The notes under the pieces: generated by a model | What the model saw: the letters and a program-made list of their open reading frames with translations, nothing else | What the model was told of the DNA's origin: nothing | Databases searched by the model: none | Shown here: positions 45,201-57,200 of the stretch, one piece after another | How the letters are laid out: each line of letters starts with the position of its first letter | How positions within the stretch are numbered: the stretch's first letter is position 1 | Position numbers and translations under genes: made by a program | DNA from: Odiellus spinosus | Lineage: Eukaryota; Arthropoda; Arachnida; Opiliones; Phalangiidae | Length of the DNA stretch: 64,000 nucleotides | Reading direction: 5' to 3' | Assembly: GCA_963920705.1 (NCBI GenBank) | Contig: OY987225.1 | Location: 16,323,492 to 16,387,491, forward strand

Positions 45201-48200
45201 GCGTGATGTCAGTTTTATTTTTCATTTCAATAGAATAACCGAAGAATTTGGCAACCCAATACAAAAAAAAAAAATAATAATTTGGCGAAATGTGATCATT
45301 TGATCAAATTCTGTTGGGATTTTGGAATTTTAACCTTTTGTCACCTAATTTTTTTTTCCTGATTGGGTAAGCAGATTTATTTCGTTACTGTACAGGAGCA
45401 CATCAAAACTAAAAGTAAAACTAACGTCAAACTCTTCAGTAAAAACATCCTTTCTTAATATTAAATTGGGTGCTTGGTGCAAGATCAATTTGACAAGGCA
45501 CGAATAGTCATCTACTTTGATTAATCCCAACTATATGGTCTTCACAATTAAAAATATAGCAAGGGCATCGCCATGAGAAATATGGCAATGGCAAACTTTC
45601 GCGAACAAAACCAAGTACCTTTTTTGATTTTATTAACTTTATGATATGAACCATGAACAAAGGAAATTCTAAATGCGTTTGGCATTATCACATTATGGCC
45701 TTGGGGAAATTGTGCAAAATTTAGAAACACCGTGAAGACAGAAGATAACTTCCGCAAGATAGGTGGTGACATTTTTAATTGAACCTTCTGGAATTTTCCA
45801 AGCTGGACTCCCCGCTGATAATTGATTTGAAGAGAGATAACATCTGCATTCTCAAAGAGAAAAGTTTAAAAATAAATAAAAGACCGGGTTAACGCTTAGA
45901 ATAAGTTATAGTACATGAACCAAAGTGAACTGAGGGAATAGCGCCGCTCTTTGATCAGAATTTATGCACATGAGATTTACTCTATCAGAAACTATGAAAA
46001 GTTGTAATTGGTAATAAATTTTATCCATTACAATGAAAGATCCATAGCTAACCCAACTTAGGTTCTAAGAAGCATGCACTTTAATAAGAAATGACGTAAC
46101 TTACAACCCCTGAGGAAACCTCTGTTAGAGGGCGTAACTGGAGACTGCTATGCCATATAGATTCATGATCATTCCTGGCAAATGTTACGTGACTTCCTGG
46201 GAGAGCTTCCGTATAAGGGAGGGAGAGCTTCCGTGTAAGGGAGGGAGAGCTTCCGTATAAGGGAGGGAGAGCTTCCGTATAAGGGAGGGAGAGCTTCCGT
46301 ATAAGGGAGGGAGAGCTTCCGTATAAGGGAGGGAGAGCTTCCGTATAAGGGAGGGAGAGCTTCCGTATAAGGGAGGGAGAGCTTCCGTATAAGGGAGGGA
46401 GAGCTTCCGTATAAGGGAGGGAGAGCTTCCGTATAAGGGAGGGAGAGCTTCCGTATAAGGGAGGGAGAGCTTCCGTATAAGGGAGCGAGAGCTTCCGTAT
46501 AAGGGAGCGAGAGCTTCCGTATAAGGGAGGGAGAGCTTCCGTATAAGGGAGGGAGAGCTTCCGTATAAGGGAGGGAGAGCTTCCGTATAAGGGAGGGAGA
46601 GCTTACGTATAAGGGAGGGAGAGCTTCCGTATAAGGGAGGGAGAGCTTCCGTATAAGGGAGGGAGAGCTTCCGTATAAGGGAGGGAGGGAGGGCTTCCGT
46701 ATAAGGGAGGGAGGGCTTCCGTATAAGGGAGGGAGAGCTTCCGTTTAAGGGAGGGAGAGCTTCCGTATAAGGGAGGGAGAGCTTCCGTATAAGGGAGGGA
46801 GAGCTTCCGTATAAGGGAGGGAGAGCTTCCGTATAAGGGAGGGAGAGCTTCCGTATAAGGGAGGGAGAGCTTCCGTATAAGGGAGGGAGAGCTTCCGTAT
46901 AAGGGAGGGAGAGCTTCCGTATAAGGGAGGGAGAGCTTCCGTATAAGGGAGGGAGAGCTTCCGTATAAGGGAGGGAGAGCTTCCGTATAAGGGAGGGAGA
47001 GCTTCCGTATAAGGGAGGGAGAGCTTCCGTATAAGGGAGGGAGAGCTTCCGTATAAGGGAGGGAGAGCTTCCGTATAAGGGAGGGAGAGCTTCCGTATAA
47101 GGGAGGGAGAGCTTCCGCATGAGGGAGGGAGAGCTTCCGCATGAGGGAGGGAGAGCTTCCGCATGAGGGAGGGAGAGCTTCCGCATGAGGGAGGGAGAGC
47201 TTCCGCATGAGGGAGGGAGAGCTTCCGCATGAGGGAGGGAGAGCTTCCGCATGAGGGAGGGAGAGCTTCCGCATGAGGGAGGGAGAGCTCCCGCATGAGG
47301 GAGGGAGAGCTCCCGTATGAGGGAGGGAGAGCTCCCGTATGAGGGAGGGAGAGCTCCCGTATGAGGGAGGGAGAGCTCCCGTATGAGGGAGGGAGAGCTC
47401 CCGTATGAGGGAGGGAGAGCTCCCGTATGAGGGAGGGAGAGCTCCCGTATGAGGGAGGGAGAGCTCCCGTATGAGGGAGGGAGAGCTCCCGTATGAGGGA
47501 GGGAGAGCTCCCGTATGAGGGAGGGAGAGCTCCCGTATGAGGGAGGGAGAGCTCCCGTATGAGGGAGGGAGAGCTCCCGTATGAGGGAGGGAGAGCTCCC
47601 GTATGAGGGAGGGAGAGCTCCCGTATGAGGGAGGGAGAGCTCCCGTATGAGGGAGGGAGAGCTTCCGTATGAGGGAGGGAGAGCTTCCGTATGAGGGAGG
47701 GAGAGCTTCCGTATGAGGGAGGGAGAGCTTCCGTATGAGGGAGGGAGAGCTTCCGTATGAGGGAGGGAGAGCTTCCGTATGAGGGAGGGAGAGCTTCCGT
47801 ATGAGGGAGGGAGAGCTTCCGTATGAGGGAGGGAGAGCTTCCGTATGAGGGAGGGAGAGCTTCCGTATGAGGGAGGGAGAGCTTCCGTATGAGGGAGGGA
47901 GAGCTTCCGTATGAGGGAGGGAGAGCTTCCGTATGAGGGAGGGAGAGCTTCCGTATGAGGGAGGGAGAGCTTCCGTATGAGGGAGGGAGAGCTTCCGTAT
48001 GAGGGAGGGAGAGCTTCCGTATGAGGGAGGGAGAGCTTCCGTATGAGGGAGGGAGAGCTTCCGTATGAGGGAGGGAGAGCTTCCGTATGAGGGAGGGAGA
48101 GCTTCCGTATGAGGGAGGGAGAGCTTCCGTATGAGGGAGGGAGAGCTTCCGTATGAGGGAGGGAGAGCTTCCGTATGAGGGAGGGAGAGCTTCCGTATGA

Positions 48201-51200
48201 GGGAGGGAGAGCTTCCGTATGAGGGAGGGAGAGCTTCCGTATGAGGGAGGGAGAGCTTCCGTATGAGGGAGGGAGAGCTTCCGTATGAGGGAGGGAGAGC
48301 TTCCGTATGAGGGAGGGAGAGCTTCCGTATGAGGGAGGGAGAGCTTCCGTATGAGGGAGGGAGAGCTTCCGTATGAGGGAGGGAGAGCTTCCGTATGAGG
48401 GAGGGAGAGCTTCCGTATGAGGGAGGGAGAGCTTCCGTATGAGGGAGGGAGAGCTTCCGTATGAGGGAGGGAGAGCTTCCGTATGAGGGAGGGAGAGCTT
48501 CCGTATGAGGGAGGGAGAGCTTCCGTATGAGGGAGGGAGAGCTTCCGTATGAGGGAGGGAGAGCTTCCGTATGAGGGAGGGAGAGCTTCCGTATGAGGGA
48601 GGGAGAGCTTCCGTATGAGGGAGGGAGAGCTTCCGTATGAGGGAGGGAGAGCTTCCGTATGAGGGAGGGAGAGCTTCCGTATGAGGGAGGGAGAGCTTCC
48701 GTATGAGGGAGGGAGAGCTACAGACCGGGGCAGATCGTATCTAGTGGATGACCAGGAATAGTAAATCCAAAAAGTTCTGTTTAAATTAACCTTATATATT
48801 TGTATATTACTTCAGGATCTGGATATGTATGTAATTAAGTTTTATATGGTAAATACTACCTACATTCGTATATTTATACAAAAACTCAAAAAGTTACAAT
48901 GTTATATAGCCAGAATAATAAGCGTAACCAAACAGCCCCATTTAGCAGGACAAACATTCAGATAAATATAGCGTGTGAATGATATTTAACCTCCTATCAC
49001 AGTTTTAAAACTGTCTTTAGGAAAATGTTACATCAGCGAAGATGAAACCCCTCTCGATTGCGGAATACGAATGACAAAGAAGAGAAGCTGACTATAAAGA
49101 AAGTTTAAACAACAAGTCCAAGTCGCAGGATTATCGTCAGAGAATAAATCACACGGAAGATTTAACAATTCAACAACATTATAACCAAGGACAATTATCA
49201 AGTGATTCAAAGTATCAGAATAATTCTTCCCATGTAAGAGATTCAAGGTCGCAAGTCAATGATTCAAAACAAACTGAAAGTTAAACCGTCATTTTATACA
49301 TCCGCAATGATATCAGAGAGTATTAAAGAAGCGTGAATTTTTGATTGCGCCGCAATGCTTCTTTTCTGTTTCAACAAAGCATGATTTTTAACTTGAGGGA
49401 GAATGCAATGTCAGTTAACACGCCCGATAGAATTTCTAAAGCAGTTTGTTAAGGCGATATGGCTATTATAGTTAATAATGAAGAATATGGGCAGATGTGT
49501 AGTATTAACCAAATTATAATTGAAACCTACTTTAAGCACGATTGATTGATCGATGTGGATTTTAAAATGTAATTTCAAATGGAACTGAATATTTACGACA
49601 GAAAGATAAATTTATGCGTCTATGTCTCTTACGGATGAAAGTAGTCTTTTAATGCATACATAATGACGAATATAAAAATAATTCTATCCAAAGAGCAGTC
49701 AAGAAATTCTCTAAGCAGATCATACGCTAATACATGTCTTAATGTAAAGCAACTTGGGCAACCTAAGCCTTCATATAATCAAAGAATCATCCAGATATAA
49801 TATGAACAAGGAATTTCCTGAAGGAGAAATGGATGCATATAAGCAGTATCAAAATCAACGAAAACCCCATCGCATGTTATTGAAGAAATAAAAACTAGAG
49901 CCCCTCTTGAACTAGTCCATATGAGGACCTTCCTCAGTAATGAGCTAAAGAATAGTTAGAGTTTTTATTCGCTTCATCGATGATTTTACGAGAAAAATAA
50001 CTATATACATTTATTATGACAAAGCTAGCTAGTACCCTATATATGTTACAATTATCACCACCCAATATTCATTTGTTAAAGGCAAGGTAACTCAAACTGA
50101 TCTTTACCAAAGTTGTGTAGTGACACCAACTATCATGACTATCAAACATCTATCAATTGTGTGTTTAATTTACACCTGTGACCCAACATATTTTTCACGG
50201 GTAGTGAAAATTGTAATACCAATATTTGATGAAAACCCAAAATTAAGCATTCCAAAGTTTCAAGAATGCAAAGCCAAGACTAGTTGGAAACTTAAAAGGT
50301 TGTAGACTGATATTGAAATGGAACATTGCGAATGATAGTTTTGAAAATCATGCCAGAAGAGGAGTACAAGTTGAGTGAACTAATACGTACACAACCCAAA
50401 TGAATCGTACTGGCGAACGATTTAATGGAACAGCACTCAAATGCGTCAGAACCCTATTAGAAGAATGCAAGTTACCACGAATCTTCTGCCTTATATACAT
50501 TTATCCACCTCTAAAATAAGACCTTCCTATTTGGAACTTTTTGCAAAAACTTATACGGGAATCAAATAAATTAAAACTGAGATTTTACCCTGAACTACAG
50601 CGTGTAAATTCTTTATTTAAAAGGAATTAAAAACGATTAGCTTCCCAAATCATTCGGGCGTCATCAAGTCTGATGATGCGCCCCTCCCCTGAATGGGCTG
50701 CCGAACTATTCTCAAAAGTCATACATGAAGAGAAACTCTCAGTATTGAAATGGAAAAGATTTCTCTCATTTGATTTGATTTTTTGCCAATATTTCATTTC
50801 CAGGAATGACTGGGACAATTTCCCCCTGGTTTTTAATCTTCTTTATCCTCACGATGACATTACACCGATTGTCATGAGCCGTGGGAAACTTTCCTACTTC
50901 TTGGACGCTAAAGAAAAGATAATTTTTTCGTCAAAATCGCCATCTGTTCTCGTCACTCACAACAAAGCTTCCAAATGTCACAATGTCTGGAAAGTCAGGT
51001 CAACCACCAAAGAGGTAACCCTGTTTTGATATATGTAGATATGATACTTAAAAGGGAGAACGCAACCCAACGACAATTACAATCTTCAAATAATAGGAAA
51101 ATCAAAGCCAATATTCAGGTCGAAATTGATTGTTTAACTTACTCCAAGCGTAGGATTAATACCTGATCTTTGCACATCATTTGATATCTCGCTGTTAAAG

Positions 51201-54200
51201 ATTTTCTGGCAAACTTAAAGGTACCAGAAAATCTGGATTTGAGAATTTAGAATTATACTAAAGAAGATTGCCTAACCTAACCCCTAGGTTAAATGGTTAG
51301 CTAACAAATGACAAGAGTTTTGGTCAAAAGGTAGATCTAAGCCTTTTGACTAGACTTCAAACTTTGGGGAAATGGCAAAATCCAAACTCGCGATCTAAGG
51401 CAGAAGGTGGCCAACCTTTTCAGCTCAAGAGCCAAATTTAAAATTCAAACTAGGTCTTGGGCCGCAAGTTTAAATGAAATACAACGTTCATCTCTAATCT
51501 TTCTTTTTCGGGATGAAGAAACCATTTCTTAGATCCACGCCCGGCTTCCTTCAATTAACGATGTACCAAAATGTGGATAGATACTGCATATCATTTTTAC
51601 CATATGAAGAGAAGCAGACAACGCGAGGCAAATGAAAATGGCAGGGAAAAAGCTTTAAATGTGGGTTGCAATACCATTAACCACAGATTACGTTTGCGTG
51701 CCGCAGTAAAAAAAGACAGTGGGCTGCATGTGTGATACATGTTGGCCACCCCTGATCTAAGGTCAAACATTTATTCCTTAAGGGAGCATCAGCTAAGGGT
51801 ATTTTAACCATCCGCCACATTTGGATGAAGGGGTGGTAGATAGCAACAGTCTTTCAATAAGCGTGTACGTTATTTTGTTAGCTAGTACAGTAATATTACT
51901 GAGATTAAATTATGTGAAGAGAATAATAAATATAAAACTAAGCATTTAATGAAATGATGAACCACTGCAATTGCCATTGAATTGCTCTAAAAATTTAAAT
52001 AGTTTTGAGATTTGTTTTCATTGATATTTTGAGCTCGGTAAATTTTGATATTTTGAACTAACATACATTTGGTTTTAAATGAAGAATTTAAAATTTTTAC
52101 TGTATGAATAAAACGTGCTTTCTCTCATATGATTGGCCAGAGTCTTGTTTTTGACGAGGAATTAAACTCTGGACTCCCGTTAAACCTACTTTACGAGCAA
52201 GTTAAATATCAATCTCTAATATTGGTTTGCATTTTATGTTCCTTATCTAAACAATTGGGAATCAAATTCGAAAATCACAATTGTTGTCGCCTCGCATTCT
52301 GCCTTTAGAAAACTTTTAAGCTCTGTGAATTAAATATGTTAATTTGAGTAGGAGCAAGATTTGACTGGCGATCGGGTAACGAACGCGTCTCAGTTCCGCA
52401 CTTCGTCAATTTTACTAGAAGTCTCGCCTATATCATACCTGACTGGATCTAATTCTTCTAAAACATCTTCTGAAAGCAGCTCTCGTTCAAAGTTTTCCCA
52501 TTTGACGTTCACACCGACTCAAAGCTTTGCTGGTTCGCCCAAGCACTTAAAAATGATTGGTAGAACGCCATCCTACGGCGAACATTCGTCACCCACGTCT
52601 AAAGTGTGTAGTCCTCTTGTGTCAAGTCTCACTCATATGGCTACTTTAAGGTTTGTGGAACAAATATACATTATCGTTGATAATGTGCTCTCTAATATTA
52701 AATTTAAAATTATTACAATACCAAATCAATCAAGTCAATGCCCCAAAACAGGGAAATTATTTTTAAATCAGTCAAATCAATACCAAATCAGTCAAAACAA
52801 TACCAAATCAGTCAAATCTATACCAAATCAGTCAAATCTATACCAAATCAGTCAAATCAATACCAAATCAGTCAAATCAATACCAAATCAGTCAAATCAA
52901 TACCAAATCAGTCAAATCAATACCAAATCAGTCAAATCAATACCAAATCAGTCAAATCAATACCAAATCAGTCAAATCAATACCAAATCAGTCAAATCAA
53001 TACCAAATCAGTCAAATCAATACCAAATCAGTCAAATCAATACCAAATCAGTCAAATCAATACCAAATCAGTCAAATCAATACCAAATCAGTCAAATCAA
53101 TACCAAATCAGTCAAATCAATACCAAATCAGTCAAATCAATACCAAATCAGTCAAATCAATACCAAATCAGTCAAATCAATACCAAATCAGTCAAATCAA
53201 TACCAAATCAGTCAAATCAATACCAAATCAGTCAAATCAATACCAAATCAGTCAAATCAATACCAAATCAGTCAATTCAATACCAAATCAGTCAATTCAA
53301 TACCAAATCAGTCAATTCAATACCAAATCAGTCAATTCACTTCTAAATCAGTCAATTCACTTCTAAATCAGTCAATTCACTTCTAAATCAGTCAATTCAC
53401 CTCTAAATCAGTCTAATCAATACCAAATCTCTAAATGTTTTATAAATTAATATTGAATCAATGATGTCACTAACAAATCGTTGTAATCAGTCAAATTGAT
53501 TTGCACGCTCCGAAAAGTAATGACAGCTTCCTCTATTATAGCACTCAGTGAAAATATGTTTTCCACTAAATTTAACAATAACACAATGGCAAGTGTCTTA
53601 TAGTAGCGGGACATATATCGGACGACTTTTGATCAGTTTTTCTCACTTTTGGCGCTTTACAGTCCGAAGTGACGCTTGAATTGTCAACAGTTTTTAATTG
53701 TTAGTTGATGTCTATATACTGAAGTTAGATGTTAGCTGGATTTGTGGCTGCTAGTTAAAGTGAACTTTGGAATTTAGATTCTTCCGTCATATGACAGAGC
53801 TACGCACTTCATCCCTGAACCTCTAGCAGACCATAGCAGAAGTTTGACAAAGCAGAGAAAGGTCAGATAGCATCATAGCAGATTAATTAGATTATTAGTT
53901 CTTCTTTATTTTAAATACTTGTTAATTTGGAAATGACACATACACTCTCTTCCTCTCAGAATTATTAAATCTATTTAAAGTGAGTTTCTTATGAGTTATG
54001 GATAAGCCATAATACTACCTTACATGAACCAAAGGCTAGAAACGACCCTAGAATAATAACAGCCAACCAAGTATCAAAGTTTTAAAGAGTTCTTTCTAAT
54101 TAAACAGTAGTGATTAACAAAACCCAGTGGCAAAGTTTTGTTCAAATTTTGTTATCCGTTTTTTTTTTTTTTGTTCAATGAACAAAAGTACGCACATAGT

Positions 54201-57200
54201 TAAGTAACGTTATTACTTGAGTATTATTCTAAATATTTATCAATAAATGTAGTTAAACGGTTATTGACAGAACTAGGGCATTGAAAACCCTAAAGATAAT
54301 ATCTGCAATTTTCCAATCTTTAAAGTCGCCTTCTTTTCTAGCTTAGCAGACCACGTTGTACAAAATAAATAGTACAGTCAAAGCTAGGCTGCGTGCATAA
54401 GGGAAGAGCATTTGAAAGGGGCAAGTTTCAGAGCAGATAGAGCCTTTAAACATTACTGAGCTACCTTTCACGTATCTTGCTAGAGTTTATTTGAGAGCGG
54501 GCGACAGTATTTAGAAAACCTCAAGAGATCATCGGTCACACTATATAAATTCCCTATTTCTTACATCTAGATAACCTAGATTACCATGGGATGATGCTTG
54601 CCATTATTCTGAGGATTATTCTTGGCTATTATTGTTTCGCAGCTTCCTACGAACCAAAATTATGAATTTACATTTGGCCTACACCTATAGTGTAAAAGTA
54701 TAGAATAATTTAGGCTTCCCATAATTCTAGATAAAATTAGTTTAAAATAAATTACATGTTTAATATTCTTTTGGTATAATTTAATATTTGTCCTATCTAT
54801 CCACCATATTACAGTGTTTCAATGAGTAACTTTATTATCCTTGACCTTCACCTATAAGTGGAAGAGTATTTAAATAATATCCTTAGCTCAGGAAATAATT
54901 TTTTAGTGTCTACACGAACGCTATAATACCACCTTATAGTACCTGTGTTTGAGTTTAGATAAGAATAGGCGTAGAATCGGTAGTATAGCCATTAGACTTC
55001 GATCTATATTTTGTCCAGATCTTAACTTAGTGTTAGTTACTAGTTAACCATTTAGCCTTGTATTATGTTAGGCGTTCCTACGCGTCGGTCTCGTGCTCCA
55101 ATGCTGTGGTCATTGAACGAGTACTCCTAAGTTTGGATATTTACTCTACAACATCTGGTAAGCTAATTGATAGTCCCTTGATTCGCATATTTTAGTTGAA
55201 ACTCCCCAGTCATACTTACCTTAATTATTGTTTGTACTGGCATATTTCGTATGGCGCATTTGTATACATTAACCCTCATTAGCATTAGGATTATTATTTT
55301 TAATTTTCTAATGTGTTTATTTTTTCATTAAAAATTAAAGATTATTCATTTGTTATCTTTGAATATTTCATACTTTGCACTGGTAGGCCCACTCTCCTAG
55401 AAATCAGTTACAAGCTTGATAATTTTTTAATCATTTTTTTCAGTCGATCGCAGTCTCCTTCAATTAGCGGGGCTTCTTCAGCCACTCACCATAGATTGAA
55501 CTTCGCTTCGCCTTTGGGTTCCAATCGACCTGGCATGGCCTTTAGTCCCAGGGCGTCTCAACACCTATCGAGTCAATTTTCTGAATCATTACTGTACGAA
55601 GTTGGAGTTCCCATCATCCCTGATTTGTGCTTCGAACATGTTTGGACTGACAGATATCTGTAAGTAACTTTCAATGTATATATCTCTCTTGCGGATTATG
55701 ATTATACTAAAATGTTTTGTATTTTATGTTAATTCTAGGTCACCGAATCAAAGTGAAAAGATTTTTTTCACGAGTGACATTTCCGGACAAAACTTTCTAT
55801 GCCTTTTCCTAAAAGAAGAAAAATTACTCAGGTAAGCGGCGTTTATAAATAAACGCGATAGTTGTTCAACTAGTTAAATTTAAGTTTTATTTACAAACAC
55901 TGCATGGCTAGAACCATTAAATAGTTAAATTTAAGTTTTATTTATAAACAATGCATGGTTACAACCATTAATTGAGAAAGCTTTAAATTTTAACAAAATA
56001 AATTTTGACAAACTTAAAATCATTCTAAATTTGTCAAAATTGGAACAAGTATTCTAAATATGGCAAAATTGGAACGAGTATTCTCAATTTGGCAAAATTG
56101 GAACGAGTATTCTCAATTTGGCAAAATTGGAACGAGTATTCTCAATTTGGCAAAATTGGAACAAGTATTCTAAATATGGCAAAATTGGAACGAGTATTCT
56201 CAATTTGGCAAAATTGGAACGAGTATTCTCAATTTGGCAAAATTGGAACGAGTATTCTCAATTTGGCAAAATTGGAACGAGTATTCTCAATTTGGCAAAA
56301 TTGGAACGAGTATTCTCAATTTGGCAAAATTGGAACGAGTATTCTCAATTTGGCAAAATTGGAACGAGTATTCTCAATTTGGCAAAATTGGAACGAGTAT
56401 TCTCAATTTGGCAAAATTGGAACGAGTATTCTCAATTTGGCAAAATTGGAACGAGTATTCTCAATTCGGCAAAATTGGAACGAATATTCTCAATTCGGCA
56501 AAATTGGAACGAATATTCTCAATTCGGCAAAATTGGAACGAGTATTCTCAATTTGGCAAAATTGGAACGAGTATTCTCAATTTGGCAAAATTGGAACGAG
56601 TATTCTCAATTTGGCAAAATTGGAACGAGTATTCTCAATTTGGCAAAATTGGAACGAGTATTCTCAATTTGGCAAAATTGGAACGAGTATTCTCAATTTG
56701 GCAAAATTGGAACGAGTATTCTCAATTTGGCAAAATTGGAACGAGTATTCTCAATTTGGCAAAATTGGAACGAGTATTCTCAATTTGGCAAAATTGGAAC
56801 GAGTATTCTCAATTTGGCAAAATTGGAACGAGTATTCTCAATTTGGCAAAATTGGAACGAGTATTCTCAATTTGGCAAAATTGGAACGAGTATTCTCAAT
56901 TTGGCAAAATTGGAACGAGTATTCTCAATTTGGCAAAATTGGAACGAGTATTCTCAATTTGGCAAAATTGGAACGAGTATTCTCAATTTGGCAAAATTGG
57001 AACGAGTATTCTCAATTTGGCAAAATTGGAACGAGTATTCTCAATTTGGCAAAATTGGAACGAGTATTCTCAATTTGGCAAAATTGGAACGAGTATTCTC
57101 AATTTGGCAAAATTGGAACGAGTATTCTCAATTTGGCAAAATTGGAACGAGTATTCTCAATTTGGCAAAATTGGAACGAGTATTCTCAATTTGGCAAAAT

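Noticed and set aside
46185-47296. Long minus-strand frames with a SLPYTEALPP-like repeat
   Set aside because: Translation of the 22-bp minisatellite; no non-repeat sequence or domain.
52651-53386. Continuation of the exon 7 frame into NQYQISQINTKSV-type repeats
   Set aside because: A good donor at 52651 joins in phase to exon 8; the rest is the 20-bp array.
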